Assembly: GCF_007713465.1 (NCBI RefSeq) | Contig: NZ_VMSG01000038.1 | Coordinates: forward strand, 1-41,769 | From: Pseudomonas sp. H3(2019) | GTDB taxonomy: Bacteria > Pseudomonadota > Gammaproteobacteria > Pseudomonadales > Pseudomonadaceae | Reading direction: 5' to 3' | DNA: 41,769 bases | In this document: positions 1 through 7,030 of the stretch, in pieces | Numbering within the stretch: the stretch's first letter is position 1 | Layout of the letters: every line of letters begins with the position of its first letter | The notes under the pieces: generated by a model | Told to the model about the DNA's origin: nothing | What the model saw: only the letters and a program-made list of their open reading frames with translations | Databases searched by the model: none | Position numbers and translations under genes: made by a program

Positions 1-1
1 G

Positions 2-38
2 AAACCCCTATCTGCGTATGCAGGTAGGGGTTTTGTTT
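2..38. terminator. Rho-independent terminator hairpin
   Basis: An AAACCCCTA.CTGC arm and a GCAGGTAGGGGTTT arm form a stable hairpin followed by a T-rich tail on the plus strand (and A-rich upstream, so it may work both ways). It probably ends a gene to the left of the window and/or the minus-strand DUF2784 gene. Confidence 0.8.
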
Positions 39-68
39 TGCCTGCGAGAAAGTGCCTGGACGACCTGA

Positions 69-443
69 CTAGGTTGCCCGCGCCAGCTTCCACTGCCTGG
101 CCAGATGCACATAGACAATCACGTTGATGAGAAGCACCAGGCAGCCCAGCCCTAGCTGTATCGCCGGTGTCAGTCCGGCCGGGTATATCAACGGCCACAC
201 ATAGTGCTCGATGAAACTGTCACCGTAACCGCCCTGTCCGGCAGATTGGCGCCAGAGGTTTTCCCAGCGGGTCAGTGGGCAGGTCAACTGGAATACTTCG
301 ACGACCACGCCCCACACAGCTGCAGGCAGGTGCCACCAGATCAAGTGCCGCCATTTGAGCGTCAACAGGCCGCCGAAAAGCACGAACAGAATGAACAACA
401 GATGAAGCAGTACCAGCCCGTCGGCGGCTATTCGGTAAAGCAT
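69..443 (-). CDS. DUF2784 family membrane protein
   Basis: A 124-residue, very hydrophobic protein with about three predicted membrane segments (near residues 8-28, 36-55 and 95-115). The short N-terminal hydrophobic block, the WHLPAAVWG stretch and the CPLTRWENLWR segment match my memory of the DUF2784 family, whose function is unknown. It starts at an ATG and is divergent from the lipoprotein gene, so the roughly 220 bp between them must hold both promoters. No partner gene suggests a role. The assignment is by family resemblance only. Confidence 0.8.
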   Translation of the reverse strand: MLYRIAADGLVLLHLLFILFVLFGGLLTLKWRHLIWWHLPAAVWGVVVEVFQLTCPLTRWENLWRQSAGQGGYGDSFIEHYVWPLIYPAGLTPAIQLGLGCLVLLINVIVYVHLARQWKLARAT

Positions 444-660
444 GACGACTCCGTCCTCTGATTGTTTTCCATAGCCGCCGAATATGCAGTTTTGTTGAAG
501 TAAGGCTACTCGACTTCACCAAAACCACAGATTCACGCGGTGATTTTTTGTCCTGCCTCTCGGCACCTATACTCAAAATACCATGGTTGGAAATGCTGCT
601 CGTTTCGTTCGGACAGCGTAAAGGTTAGCGCTGCCGTATCATTTCTAGGGGACTGCGATC

Positions 661-1731
661 TTGAATCTGCGTTTCCTGCTCGTTGCCTTGCTGGTGGTGT
701 TGGCAGGATGTGCCACGGTACATCGCGCCTCCGAGCCGACTGCGCCGGTTGTGATTGCGGAGGCGACCTGGCAGCAGATTGATCAAGACATAGACACTGC
801 TTCTTTAGCCTCCAAGGGGATAGTCAAACGTTACACGCGCAGCGCCATGGAGCGCTGGAGAGAGATGGTCTACCAGCGCACCGAAACGGACTTCATCCCG
901 TGGTTTACCAGCTATTGGACCCAGCAATGGCTGTCTGCGAAGGTGGGCTGGTACAAGATGAGCAGCGGGGGAGAGGTCGATCCTGTGGTAAACCGTTTAA
1001 CGGTCTACCTGCAGGAGCAATACCATGAGCGTGTGCTGGACCCTGTCGCCAAGGTCACCGATCCCAACACGATCATGGTCGATGCAATTGCCCTGTATTT
1101 ACAGACCCTCGACGCGCATCTCGTGGAGATCCAGCAGCACTACAGTGCACCTCAAGAGCAATTCGACCGTCGACTCAACGACATTCCGGCAATTGCGTTG
1201 GCACCTCCCCCCGTTCGCAACGCTTCGCTTTATCAAATTGCTCACGCCGAACCGGTTGCCAATCTGCCGGCCTATCAGGCCCTGATCGAACGAGTCCGCA
1301 GCGCTAACAGCGGTGCGGGGGCAGGGTTATCGGACGCCGGTATATCGTCGGTGGCCAAGCGAGCCGGTGAAAAACTCGAGGGCCAGATCGCCACCCGCAG
1401 TGCGGCCGGCGCTGTTGCCGCGGCAGTTGGTCGAGTGGCGGGCGCAGTGATTTCCGTTGTATCGGCGAGTATTGGTGCCTTCTCGAACGAGAAAGATCGA
1501 CCGGAGACGGAAGTGCAGCTACGCAAAAGCCTGGGTGACGCGTTCGACAAAGCGTGGCTCGGGCTGATGGAGAACGAGGCCAATGGGGTTATGGCGGGGG
1601 TCTACTACATTTCGGGACAGATAGAGGGCAGTCTCACCAAAAATTTGCCGGTCTTGCCCGAACCTGCGCCGCTAGAGTCTCCATTGCCAGACAATCAGAT
1701 TCCCCTGCAAAGCGGTCAGGCTCTGCAATAG
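661..1731 (+). CDS. predicted lipoprotein of unknown function
   Basis: A 356-residue protein that starts at TTG, chosen because AGGGGA lies about 8 bases upstream and the signal peptide begins there. The first 17 residues are a hydrophobic lipoprotein signal ending in the lipobox LAGC, so the mature protein should be lipid-anchored at Cys17. The rest is soluble and helix-rich, with an Ala/Gly/Val-rich stretch at about residues 236-270 that could be amphipathic or membrane-associating (residues 250-268 resemble a weak membrane helix). No catalytic motif was recognised. The gene stands alone, convergent with the pqi operon. I recognise it only as a Pseudomonas hypothetical protein. Confidence 0.75.
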   Translation: MNLRFLLVALLVVLAGCATVHRASEPTAPVVIAEATWQQIDQDIDTASLASKGIVKRYTRSAMERWREMVYQRTETDFIPWFTSYWTQQWLSAKVGWYKMSSGGEVDPVVNRLTVYLQEQYHERVLDPVAKVTDPNTIMVDAIALYLQTLDAHLVEIQQHYSAPQEQFDRRLNDIPAIALAPPPVRNASLYQIAHAEPVANLPAYQALIERVRSANSGAGAGLSDAGISSVAKRAGEKLEGQIATRSAAGAVAAAVGRVAGAVISVVSASIGAFSNEKDRPETEVQLRKSLGDAFDKAWLGLMENEANGVMAGVYYISGQIEGSLTKNLPVLPEPAPLESPLPDNQIPLQSGQALQ

Positions 1732-1790
1732 GGAAGAAAACACTACAGCAGCTCTTTCGACGCTCTAAACGGGTATGAATAGCTCACCCG

Positions 1791-2351
1791 CTACTCGCCA
1801 GTAGGACATCCGTTGAGGGGCGCGCTGGCCATTTTACTGATCAGGCTGGCCAGGCGTTTTATGTTGTTCTGATGAGCCGCCACCAGATCATCGATGGTTG
1901 GACCCGCCGGCGTTTGCAGCGTTGTGCGGCAGGTCGGCGATGTGCTGCTTGCATCAGTTTCCGCAGTTCTCAGGCGCCATTTCGCATCGACGAGTGCGTA
2001 GTGACCGGGAATAGAATCAAAACGCTGCACCTCCACCCGCAGCGATACTTTGTGCTGAGCTGCCGTGCCGGACAACTGATCAACCAAAGCACTTTTCAAT
2101 TCATCGGACAGGTTGGCTCCCCACCATTCGGTTTCCATAATTGCCAGGCCACTGCTGCCTTGGCGAATGACGATTTGCGGGCGGTCGACCTGGGGTGGCA
2201 CGGTGAGCCGCTCAATCTGGATATCTGCGCCGCCACGCGCACCTGCAGTCGGTTGGGCCGGAGTCAGGGTGTGGTAATGAATAGGATCACTGCGACATGC
2301 AGCGAGCAACACCGCCAGGCTGAGCAAGGAGATTTTCAGCGATAAAGACAT
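1791..2351 (-). CDS. pqiC: PqiC-like outer-membrane lipoprotein of the Pqi/MCE system
   Basis: About 186 residues from the ATG at 2351. An upstream in-frame start at 2408 would add 19 residues before the signal peptide and is unlikely. The N-terminus has a lipoprotein signal with lipobox LAAC, followed by YHTLTPAQP, the conserved start of the ABC-type transport auxiliary lipoprotein (PqiC/YmbA, DUF330) family. PqiC in E. coli is the outer-membrane partner of the PqiB needle. The gene is the last of four in the operon, 16 bp after pqiB. It is expected to anchor the trans-envelope lipid conduit at the outer membrane. Length and gene order are normal. Confidence 0.88.
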   Translation of the reverse strand: MSLSLKISLLSLAVLLAACRSDPIHYHTLTPAQPTAGARGGADIQIERLTVPPQVDRPQIVIRQGSSGLAIMETEWWGANLSDELKSALVDQLSGTAAQHKVSLRVEVQRFDSIPGHYALVDAKWRLRTAETDASSTSPTCRTTLQTPAGPTIDDLVAAHQNNIKRLASLISKMASAPLNGCPTGE

Positions 2352-2367
2352 GGAGTTGCTCCTGGGG

Positions 2368-4023
2368 TCAGTTGCTCGAAGACGGTTGCAGGTCTTGCGC
2401 GGGGGCACCTTTGGGCCGTCCGCGCACCAGAGATTCCGGATGGCGTGTCAGGTAGTCTGACAGTTCACGCAGCGAGCGTGACGCGCGCCCGACTTCGTCC
2501 AGGGTTTCACTCAGTTGTTCACGTTGTGGCGAACCTTCGGCAAGGGTCGAACTGGCCGATTGCAGGGTTTTGCTCATGTCCTGCAAGGTGTTCTGTACAC
2601 CAGGCAGTGTCTTGCCGTTGAACTGTTTGAGGCCATTGCGCAGTTCCGTCAGATTGCTATCGAGGTTGTTGGCGATGCGCTCGATCGGCAGTTTGTTGAT
2701 CTTTTCGACCATCGCTTGGAGCTGTTCTTGCAACTGTTCCAGGCTGGCGGGAACGGTGGGTATCCTGACCGGCCGGGCATTGGGATCGAAGGCAACTTTT
2801 TCGGCTTTGGGGAAGAAATCCAGTGCAATGTACAACTGCCCGGTCAACAAGCTGCCACTGCGGGCCTGAGCACGCAAACCATGGTCGACAAATGTCCCTA
2901 TGAGCCGGGTGCTGGCCTGTTCGTCTTCAGGGTTGTGGTTCAAGGCATTAATCATCTTGATACGGGCCTGACCCAGACGTTGCGGGTAGAACACGATACC
3001 CACGTTGATGGGGAAACTGCGGGTCTTCTCGTCGTAGTCCAGATTGATCGCAACCACCTTGCCGATCTCCAGTCCCCGGAATTCCACGGGGGCATCCACC
3101 TTCAACCCGCGCAACTCCTGATCGAAACGCAGCAACAGGAATTGCGCCTTGCCGTTGGGGGGGGCGAGAGCAGTCTGTTGATCGTCGAACAGTTCGAAGT
3201 TCCTGTCTTCGGCCGCCGGTTGGTCGTTGGGGTTGTAGTCCGGAGCACGGAAGGTAATGCCGCCCACCAGCATGGCTGACAGTGACTCGGTTTTGAGCGC
3301 AAAGCCATTGGCGCCGACGTCGATGGCAATACCGCTGACGTTCCAGAAACGAGTGTTTTCGGTGACGTGGGCATCGTTCGGCGCCTTGACGAAAACCTGG
3401 ATGTCTACACCCTTGCCCTCTGAATCCAGGGTATAGGCGACCACTTGGCCCACCGGGATCTTGCGGAAATAAACAGGAGAGCCAACATCCAGTGAGCCGA
3501 GATCCTGCGTGTGCAACATGAAATGCTTGCCCGGCTCGTCATAGGTAAGGGGCGGGGGGACCTCTAGACCGGTGAAAATTTTGGCGCGGGCATCGGCGCG
3601 ACCGGCGTCGGCACCGACAAAGGCGCCCGAGAGTAAAGTGTCAAATCCAGATACGCCGCCGGCACCAATGCGTGGCCGCACGACCCAGAACTTCGAGTCT
3701 TTGCGGGTGAAGGATTCCGCCTGTTTGACGAGTTTCACCGTGGCGTTGACGCTCTTCTGATCGTCGCTCAATTCAACGTCGGAGACGTGGCCGATCACTA
3801 CATTGCGATACTTGACCTCGGTCTTGTTGGCCGCCAGACCTTCGCCGGTCTTGAAGTTGATAATGATGGTTGGTCCTTGTTGCAGTATGTTGTGCACCAC
3901 CAGGGACACCCCGACCAGGACCGCGACGATCGGCACGATCCATACCAGCGAAACACTCCAGCGACGGGTCTTGATGCTGGCGTGGCCGGGGGCTGGCTGT
4001 GCCTCAGTGGTTTGCGACTCCAT
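2368..4023 (-). CDS. pqiB: PqiB, MCE-domain intermembrane lipid transport protein
   Basis: A 551-residue protein with a short cytoplasmic N-terminus, one membrane helix at about residues 26-46 and three MCE repeats near residues 52-140, 165-245 and 290-400. Each repeat shows the typical V-x-Y/F-R-x-(V/I)-x-(V/I)-G-x-V core (KYRNVVIGHV, YFRKIPVGQV, EFRGLEIGKV). A helical tail at about 430-530 should form the needle barrel known for E. coli PqiB. It carries hydrophobic molecules, probably phospholipids, across the periplasm with PqiA and PqiC. Its ATG lies inside the end of the upstream pqiA-like gene (20-bp overlap) behind a strong GAGGAGG ribosome site. Family and operon position make the call secure. 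Confidence 0.95.
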   Translation of the reverse strand: MESQTTEAQPAPGHASIKTRRWSVSLVWIVPIVAVLVGVSLVVHNILQQGPTIIINFKTGEGLAANKTEVKYRNVVIGHVSDVELSDDQKSVNATVKLVKQAESFTRKDSKFWVVRPRIGAGGVSGFDTLLSGAFVGADAGRADARAKIFTGLEVPPPLTYDEPGKHFMLHTQDLGSLDVGSPVYFRKIPVGQVVAYTLDSEGKGVDIQVFVKAPNDAHVTENTRFWNVSGIAIDVGANGFALKTESLSAMLVGGITFRAPDYNPNDQPAAEDRNFELFDDQQTALAPPNGKAQFLLLRFDQELRGLKVDAPVEFRGLEIGKVVAINLDYDEKTRSFPINVGIVFYPQRLGQARIKMINALNHNPEDEQASTRLIGTFVDHGLRAQARSGSLLTGQLYIALDFFPKAEKVAFDPNARPVRIPTVPASLEQLQEQLQAMVEKINKLPIERIANNLDSNLTELRNGLKQFNGKTLPGVQNTLQDMSKTLQSASSTLAEGSPQREQLSETLDEVGRASRSLRELSDYLTRHPESLVRGRPKGAPAQDLQPSSSN

Positions 4024-4648
4024 CCATGACCTCCTCGGATTTTCGGTTTTCCCAAATCAGGCGCGGGTCAAAACTCATCGCCGAGAGCATGGTGAACACC
4101 ACCACCAGACCAAAGAACAGAATCCCCAGGCGGGGTTCGATATCGCCCAGCGCCTGGAACTTCACCAACGCCGCTACCAGTGCGACGACAATCACATCGA
4201 GCATCGACCAGTAGCCGATCAGCTCGACGAAACGGTAGAGCTTTGAACGTTCTTTGCGAGCCCAGAGGCTACCGCGTTGTACCGTGATCAGCAGCAGCGA
4301 GAGGGCCACGAACTTGATGCCCGGCACCGCAATGCTGGCGATGAAAATGATCAGCGCAATGTCCCAGGCACCATGTTCCCAGAACTCCAGCACGCCGCCG
4401 ATGATGGTGCTGTCGGAGCCACTGCCGAACAGACTGGTGTTCATCACCGGCAGCAGATTGGCCGGGACATAAAACACCAGAGAGGCCAACAGGTAGGCCC
4501 AGGTCCGGGTCAGTGAGTTGGCTTTGCGGGCATGCAAGGGGGCGCCGCAGCGCTCGCACTCGTGGGGGTGGTCGGTCATGTCACAGGCGTTGCCGCAACT
4601 GTGGCACAGGCAAAGGTTGAGGTCGCGGGCCACGGGGGGGGTGTTCAT
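4004..4648 (-). CDS. pqiA: PqiA-like integral membrane protein (second half-type subunit)
   Basis: About 214 residues from the ATG at 4648, which overlaps the stop of the preceding gene as ATGA. It begins with a cytoplasmic zinc-ribbon-like block (C-x2-C ... C-x2-C within residues 10-37), followed by four predicted membrane helices typical of one PqiA domain. In E. coli PqiA is a single chain of two such domains. Here the two domains are separate genes, this being the second. It sits in the inner membrane and is thought to feed lipid to or take lipid from PqiB. Tight overlap on both sides implies translational coupling. Confidence 0.88.
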   Translation of the reverse strand: MNTPPVARDLNLCLCHSCGNACDMTDHPHECERCGAPLHARKANSLTRTWAYLLASLVFYVPANLLPVMNTSLFGSGSDSTIIGGVLEFWEHGAWDIALIIFIASIAVPGIKFVALSLLLITVQRGSLWARKERSKLYRFVELIGYWSMLDVIVVALVAALVKFQALGDIEPRLGILFFGLVVVFTMLSAMSFDPRLIWENRKSEEVMDGVANH

Positions 4649-5241
4649 AAAATGTCCCACAGCTCGCGTACATCGCGACCGGCAATGCGGATCAGCAACA
4701 GGCTCAGCACCGCGAGCGCAAACAGTCCGATACCTGGCAGCACATCAAGCAGGCCAGCGAGCTTGAACACCGCGACCATCGCCCCCAGCAGACAGACCTC
4801 GAGCATGCTCCAGGGCCTGAGGGTTTCCAGCCAGCGCATGCACAACTTGAACGCCGGTGAGCGCCTGGCTGCAAGGGCGAAACCCAGGACCCAGATCAGC
4901 AACAGCAGTTGGATGACCGGCGCAATAATCATGGCGATAGCCGCGACCATGGCCATGAAGGTGATCGGCCCTTGACTGAGCGCCAGTACCGAGTCCCATA
5001 AGGTGGCGCTGTTCTTCTGGCCTTGCAGGCTGATGCTCATCACCGGATAGAAATTGGCGAAAATCCACAGCACGGCGGCTGTCAGGCTCAAGGCCAGGCG
5101 TTGCTCTACCGACAATCCGCTGTAGCGCTGAAGTACTCCGCCACAACGCGGACACAGGGCGGTTTGATGATTGGCGAGCGCGACTTTTTCATACACGCAA
5201 TCGCAATGTTCACAGATGATCAAATGATCAGTCCTGGTCAT
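4645..5241 (-). CDS. pqiA: PqiA-like integral membrane protein (first half-type subunit)
   Basis: A 198-residue protein and the first gene of the pqi operon. The N-terminal CEHCDC ... CPRCGG segment (residues 10-35) is a zinc-ribbon-like cysteine block, and about four membrane helices follow. It is homologous to one domain of PqiA/YebS. Together with the next gene it reconstitutes the two-domain PqiA of enterobacteria. In the family, expression responds to paraquat/superoxide and stress regulators, but no such box was recognised in the leader. The stop overlaps the next start by 4 bp. Confidence 0.88.
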   Translation of the reverse strand: MTRTDHLIICEHCDCVYEKVALANHQTALCPRCGGVLQRYSGLSVEQRLALSLTAAVLWIFANFYPVMSISLQGQKNSATLWDSVLALSQGPITFMAMVAAIAMIIAPVIQLLLLIWVLGFALAARRSPAFKLCMRWLETLRPWSMLEVCLLGAMVAVFKLAGLLDVLPGIGLFALAVLSLLLIRIAGRDVRELWDIL

Positions 5242-5383
5242 GGTTCGCGCTCAATCGGAAGTCGGAAGCTGCAGGCAGTTAATTCAATATAGAAGTGCCT
5301 CGCGATAGAGCAAATTTTAAGTGCGGGGCTGGGGATGATGCGGGGGGGGGAGCGGTGATGATTCACCGGCCCTCATAACGAAA

Positions 5384-5416
5384 ACTGCGCGTTCTTGATG
5401 ATCAGGAGCGCGCAGT
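5384..5416 (-). terminator. strong terminator hairpin after the CBS gene
   Basis: ACTGCGCGTTCTTGAT and ATCAGGAGCGCGCAGT form a continuous 16-bp stem (two G-T pairs) around a single central base. On the minus strand the stem is followed by TTTT. It lies 30 bp after the stop of the minus-strand CBS gene. Confidence 0.8.
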
Positions 5417-5446
5417 CAGAGGTTCGGATTGATGGGCGAGGGGGGG

Positions 5447-5887
5447 CTATTCGCCGCGAATGTACTGCTCCAGCTGCTGGATCAATTCGGCTTGCTCGGC
5501 AATGGCTTCCTTGACCAGGTCGCCGATAGACAGCAGGCCCAGCAGTTGGCCGTTTTCCACCACCGGCAAATGACGCAGGTGCTTGTCGGTCATGATATTC
5601 ATGCAGGTTTGCACGGATTGATGGGAGTCCACCGTGATTACCGGCGAGTTCATGATGTCGCTGACGGGCGTGCCGACCGAAGAGCGACCTTTGAGCACCA
5701 GTTTGCGCGCATAGTCGCGTTCACTGATCACGCCAACTATTCGACCGTCTTTGAGTACCGGCAATGCACCGACGTTTTTTGCGGCCATGACCATCAGGGC
5801 TTCGAGCACCATCTGATGCGAGTTGATGGTATGAACCTGCTGGTTCTGTTCGGCCTTTAACTTGAGCAGTTGCGCGACGGTCTTCAT
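5447..5887 (-). CDS. CBS-pair domain protein
   Basis: About 146 residues from the ATG at 5887; a start 13 codons further up is possible but has no better ribosome site. Two CBS motifs fill the protein (about residues 20-75 and 85-140), with the repeated pattern G-x-(L/I)-P-V-x-(K/E)-(D/N)-G and (V/I)-G-(V/I)-(I/L)-S-(E/I)-(R/G)-D (GALPVLKDGRIVGVISERD, HLPVVENGQLLGLLSIGD). CBS pairs bind adenosine nucleotides and act as energy or redox sensors. No output domain is attached. It is monocistronic, followed by a strong terminator. The target is not deducible from the sequence. Confidence 0.9.
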   Translation of the reverse strand: MKTVAQLLKLKAEQNQQVHTINSHQMVLEALMVMAAKNVGALPVLKDGRIVGVISERDYARKLVLKGRSSVGTPVSDIMNSPVITVDSHQSVQTCMNIMTDKHLRHLPVVENGQLLGLLSIGDLVKEAIAEQAELIQQLEQYIRGE

Positions 5888-6024
5888 GAGGGCCTCTCCG
5901 GTGTTGTATTTATCAGGCGTCGCCAAGCGCGTTGACGCTTATACAGAATCATAGACGCAGGCCAACAGAGCAAGAGGGCAAAGCGGCATTCAGGGGTTCT
6001 AAAAGCGTCATCGAAGGGAGTTCG

Positions 6025-6085
6025 CGCTATCAGCAGTGCGGTTTCGCTGTTGGCAGTCGCTGATAGCCCGGGCGGGCTATCAGCG
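6025..6085. terminator. paired GCTATCAGC hairpins between two minus-strand genes
   Basis: CGCTGATAGCCC (6058-6069) and GGGCTATCAGCG (6074-6085) form a perfect 12-bp stem with a 4-base loop just downstream of the minus-strand gene ending at 6101. A third arm, CGCTATCAGC at 6025-6034, can pair with the same left arm, so two exclusive folds are possible. No T-run follows, so termination is likely but not certain. Confidence 0.55.
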
Positions 6086-6100
6086 TCCTGACACGCTGGC

Positions 6101-6430
6101 TTAGCAGTAGCGATCGATCACGCAGACACCGGACTGACCCTGTGCACTTTTCCACGCCTGATTCAGCGTCTCAAGAACACGCGCGACAAAGTCTTTGTCG
6201 GCGGCGGCTTTCTTGCCAACATAACCCTGGCCGCGACGGTACATCTTCAGTCGGGCACGCAAGTCATGTTTGTTCTTTTCGAACTCATCTTCATGAGCGT
6301 GGGGCGACAGGCAGTCGATATGCACCTGGCCAGACTCGGCAATCCACAGGATATGGCTGTCATGGCTGTCTTTGTGTGCTGCGAACATCCGAGCCAGTTC
6401 ATCAATAGTCGGTTGATTGTTCAGATTCAT
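6101..6430 (-). CDS. small conserved hypothetical protein
   Basis: A 109-residue, mostly soluble and charged protein, with an ATG preceded by AAGGGG. It has a helical N-terminus (TIDELARMFAAHKDSHDSH), a central strand-like segment (HILWIAESGQVHIDCLSP) and a basic stretch (ARLKMYRRGQGYVGKKAA). It contains two cysteines in the last 10 residues. I recognise it only as a Pseudomonas hypothetical protein and no domain can be named. It is monocistronic, between the CBS gene and polB. Confidence 0.7.
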   Translation of the reverse strand: MNLNNQPTIDELARMFAAHKDSHDSHILWIAESGQVHIDCLSPHAHEDEFEKNKHDLRARLKMYRRGQGYVGKKAAADKDFVARVLETLNQAWKSAQGQSGVCVIDRYC

Positions 6431-7030
6431 GTGTAAGCCCCTTGACCAGTGTTTGATCTGTCTAGTTGGTTCGCTAATTCACTTCTCTGCATCGGTAAGT
6501 TGATATCTGGTACCGAAACCAGGGCGACAGTGGGTGTCTGCCGAATATCGGCAGGGCCTTGAGCAGGATGCATGTAGTCTTGCCGAGAAACTGCTACGCA
6601 CGTGCGGCACAGCGGGGAGAAACAGCGATTACCTGGACGTTGCTACCGACATTATTCAGCTCGGCCACAAGCATCTTGAGGATTGATCGCCAGCGTTTCT
6701 CGTCCTTGTACTGGACGCTCATGCTGGGTCAGCTTCATCAATCTGCCTTGTGGGCAGTACACATCCGGGAGCAGCTCGGCGGTCAGTCGAGCTTTTTCAC
6801 AACACTTTTGCCAATGCTCCCGATCGGGGAGACGTCCGCATCATGCAAGGGGAAAAACAACTCGTCAACGGTTTTGTAGTGAATATTTTAAATCACTACA
6901 TAAAACACTTTGGCGCCCGCAGGGTCAGCCTAGAGCCTTGTCCTACAATCACTTGCGGGACAAACGCAAAGGCAGCCGTGAGCACCGATGACGCGTAGAA
7001 TCACCCTGTGAAATAGTCTTCGAGGTTGCA
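6431..7030. other. 600-bp intergenic region upstream of polB
   Basis: I see no credible gene here: the open frames lack family resemblance, and codon use is unlike the neighbours. It contains a near-perfect palindrome at 6875-6900 and the polB leader. It may hold decayed sequence between about 6560 and 6870. Confidence 0.5.
6875..6900. promoter_or_regulatory. operator-like palindrome TGTAGTGA-N10-TCACTACA
   Basis: Two perfect 8-base arms are separated by an AT-rich 10-base centre. GTTTT on the left and AAAAC on the right extend the symmetry with a 2-base bulge. It lies about 130 bp upstream of polB. It does not match the LexA box (CTGT-N8-ACAG). It could be an operator or a small hairpin. 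Confidence 0.45.

Noticed and set aside
6559..6879. 106-codon plus-strand open frame upstream of polB
   Set aside because: No family resemblance, atypical codon use and no ribosome site; overlapping frames are equally open.
7000..7030. LexA box for polB
   Set aside because: CTGTGAAATAGTC near 7005 lacks the matching ACAG half; no CTGT-N8-ACAG was found in the leader.
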